Below are positions 5,911 through 7,074 of a stretch of DNA of 7,074 bases, in pieces (the stretch's first letter is position 1; the number at the start of each line of letters is the position of its first letter). The DNA is from Nitrososphaerota archaeon (lineage in GTDB: Archaea > Thermoproteota > Nitrososphaeria > Nitrososphaerales > Nitrosopumilaceae), in the NCBI GenBank assembly GCA_028867395.1, contig JAGWGO010000081.1, forward strand, positions 1-7,074, in the 5' to 3' direction. The translations under genes and the position numbers were made by a program. Below the pieces are notes generated by a model. The model was not told the origin of the DNA. It did not search any database and was given only the letters and a program-made list of their open reading frames with translations.

Positions 5911-5928
5911 ATTTTGATATATCAAAAT
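5911..5928. promoter_or_regulatory. 18-base perfect palindrome containing the cdv operon TATA box
   Basis: ATTTTGATATATCAAAAT is its own reverse complement. Its centre GATATATC lies 24-25 bases before the ATG at 5895, so it is the likely TATA box for a leaderless operon mRNA. The symmetry extends well beyond a TATA box, so a dimeric repressor could cover it. Confidence 0.6.
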
Positions 5929-5956
5929 CCATGTTACGCCAACTCGTGTCACCACG

Positions 5957-6033
5957 GTAACGTAAACAGCAGATACAAGTAAGTATTTTTTCTAGCCTTT
6001 GTGCAATGAATTTAGCTATTGAGTTTACGTTAC
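5957..6033. promoter_or_regulatory. Inverted repeat with distant arms GTAACGTAAAC ... GTTTACGTTAC between the cdv operon and the regulator gene
   Basis: GTAACGTAAAC (5957-5967) and GTTTACGTTAC (6023-6033) are perfect 11-base reverse complements 66 bases apart centre to centre. A further GTTAC half (5933-5937) lies nearer the cdv promoter. The right arm is centred 24 bases before the regulator's ATG, where its TATA box would be expected, and no better TATA box is obvious there. The pair is a candidate operator, possibly for autoregulation by the adjacent HTH protein. Confidence 0.45.
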
Positions 6034-6051
6034 AGATAGATAATTTCACGC

Positions 6052-7074
6052 ATGGTCAAGGGGCAAGATCTAGCAGTAAGCCTAGAGGAATTTGGACTAA
6101 GCAAGTACGAAGCCCAGGCCTATGTCACATTGATAACAAAAGGTACGATTTCCGCAAGTGAGCTTGCATATTATTCTGATCTGCCAAGAACCAAGGTTTA
6201 TCCTACATTGCTCAAGCTTGAAAAGAAAAAGATTGCAATCATATCAAAGAGCAAGCCGATAATGTGCACCGCGATTGCCCCGGAGGATGCTTTTGACGAG
6301 ATAATCCAAGAGCAGATAAACAGGGTAAACGCAATGAACAGCCTTACCTCGAAATTAAAGAAGCTCAGCGAGGAGAGCAAGAAGGCAAGGGGTTCTGAGG
6401 AGAAAAGATACTTCCACCTGTCACAAAACTATGTCTTTCGCCAGATCCAGTCGATGATTGACGGCTCAAAGACATCAATTCACGCAGTAATTGACTCGTG
6501 GGGCCTGAGCCTGCTCTCCCAGTGCAAAGAAGAGTTGCTTTCCGCTCTTCGAAGAAATATCGATGTCAAAATAATAATTCCTTCAAACATTGTTGGCACC
6601 GAAGCATTCCATGACCTTCCTGCAGGAATCAAGCTCAAGACTGCGGAGATTTCACATAACGTGATTACATTTGATGACTCTGAAATTCTTATGATAAACA
6701 GCAGCAACGGAAAGGGTGCAATATTTCTCTCAACGGATGTGCTTGGCACGAACCAGGTCAAGTCGTTTGAGCAAGCCTGGAAGAACGGCATCAAGATTAG
6801 CAACTTGGCCGACATGACAAAATCTGAAGCCCAGGAGACGCTCAAAGTAATCCAGATGATAAATGAGAACGGGCTTGGCTTTGTACTAAATTCTGTACTA
6901 AACTCACGAAACAAGGGAATAGACATACTGAATTTCCTTGAGAAAAACGGAATCGATCTTGAATCAAAGACGCTTGACGACATAATCTCGCTTGTCAATT
7001 CCACTCTGGACATTACATGTTCTGGCCATCTCAAATACGAGTCGCAAGGAAATCATTTTGTGATAGAGTCAAAG
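6052..7074 (+). CDS. TrmB-type HTH transcriptional regulator (partial, runs off right end)
   Basis: An open frame from ATG at 6052 to the window end (341 codons, no stop). Residues 8-75 form a TrmB-type winged helix-turn-helix (LEEFGLSKYEAQAYVTLI, then TISASELAYYSDLPRTKVYP, then LLKLEKKKIAII). The recognition helix is around PRTKVYPTLLKLEKK. A coiled-coil linker follows at about 80-113. From about 118 comes a phospholipase-D-like sensor fold as found in TrmB C-terminal domains (IQSMIDGSKTSIHAVIDSW, VKIIIP, ISHNVITFDDSEILMI, GAIFLSTDVLGTNQVKSFEQ AWKNG). After about 262 there is an additional helical domain (EAQETLKVIQMI, NSRNKGIDILNFLEKNGIDL) not usual for short TrmB proteins. Known TrmB members bind sugars; the ligand here cannot be inferred. 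It is transcribed divergently from the cdv operon across 156 bases. Control of that operon is plausible but unproven. Confidence 0.85.
   Translation, partial: MVKGQDLAVSLEEFGLSKYEAQAYVTLITKGTISASELAYYSDLPRTKVYPTLLKLEKKKIAIISKSKPIMCTAIAPEDAFDEIIQEQINRVNAMNSLTSKLKKLSEESKKARGSEEKRYFHLSQNYVFRQIQSMIDGSKTSIHAVIDSWGLSLLSQCKEELLSALRRNIDVKIIIPSNIVGTEAFHDLPAGIKLKTAEISHNVITFDDSEILMINSSNGKGAIFLSTDVLGTNQVKSFEQAWKNGIKISNLADMTKSEAQETLKVIQMINENGLGFVLNSVLNSRNKGIDILNFLEKNGIDLESKTLDDIISLVNSTLDITCSGHLKYESQGNHFVIESK

Noticed and set aside
5896..5955. 20-residue extension of the CdvB-like protein from GTG at 5955
   Set aside because: The extension is encoded by the palindrome and TATA box, and the ATG at 5895 has correct promoter spacing.
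5861..6049. Minus-strand open frame of 62 codons over the divergent promoter region
   Set aside because: It covers both candidate operators and overlaps the start of the CdvB-like gene in another frame, with no recognisable features.
6198..6380. Hydrophobic minus-strand open frame of 60 codons resembling a membrane protein
   Set aside because: It is antisense to the HTH and coiled-coil region of the regulator. Complementing Lys/Glu/Asn-rich helices gives Phe/Leu/Ile-rich shadows.
6480..7034. Minus-strand open frame of 184 codons
   Set aside because: It lies wholly antisense to the TrmB-type regulator, whose frame is well supported. The translation is Ser/Phe/Ile-rich without domain features, as expected for a shadow frame.

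Overview
The window looks like the chromosome of an ammonia-oxidising-type archaeon (Nitrososphaerota/Thaumarchaeota). The evidence is a CdvC/Vps4 ATPase beside an ESCRT-III (CdvB-like) gene, a membrane-anchored blue-copper protein, and a secreted LamG-like/fibronectin protein of a type I know from this phylum. A TrmB-type regulator and archaeal TATA boxes about 24-27 bases before start codons agree with this. The assignment comes from reading protein sequence, not from a search.

Layout. Bases 1-170 hold the C-terminal tail of a probable transposase (+). A 60-residue Cys/His protein follows (186-368, +). It ends tail-to-tail, with an 8-base overlap, on a 45-residue CxxC/CxxC zinc-ribbon protein (361-498, -) that has a clear Shine-Dalgarno site. 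A doubtful 35-residue ORF lies upstream of that (534-641, -). Next come a cupredoxin (715-1335, -) and a large secreted protein (1464-3339, -). The latter is broken by two frameshifts, each repaired by adding one G to a short G run, so it is probably one intact gene of about 625 residues carrying sequence errors. After an AT-rich gap of about 230 bases there is a three-gene cell-division operon on the minus strand: ESCRT-III/CdvB-like protein, then an unrecognised helical protein, then CdvC. A divergent TrmB-type regulator starts at 6052 (+) and runs off the right end.

How the genes work together. In the Cdv system, CdvB-like proteins polymerise on membrane and the MIT-domain ATPase CdvC remodels them, binding proline-rich MIM2 tails. 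Here the CdvB-like protein is short and has no clear MIM2. The middle protein carries a proline-rich stretch that fits the MIM2 pattern. I infer that it could be an adaptor or an unusual partner of CdvC. The divergent regulator shares a 156-base intergenic region with the operon. That region holds an 18-base perfect palindrome over the operon's TATA box and a perfect 11-base inverted repeat with widely spaced arms, both candidate operators.

The most interesting points are the undescribed middle protein of the cdv operon, the regulator/operator arrangement beside it, the repairable double frameshift, and the pair of overlapping tiny zinc-finger genes next to the transposase remnant.
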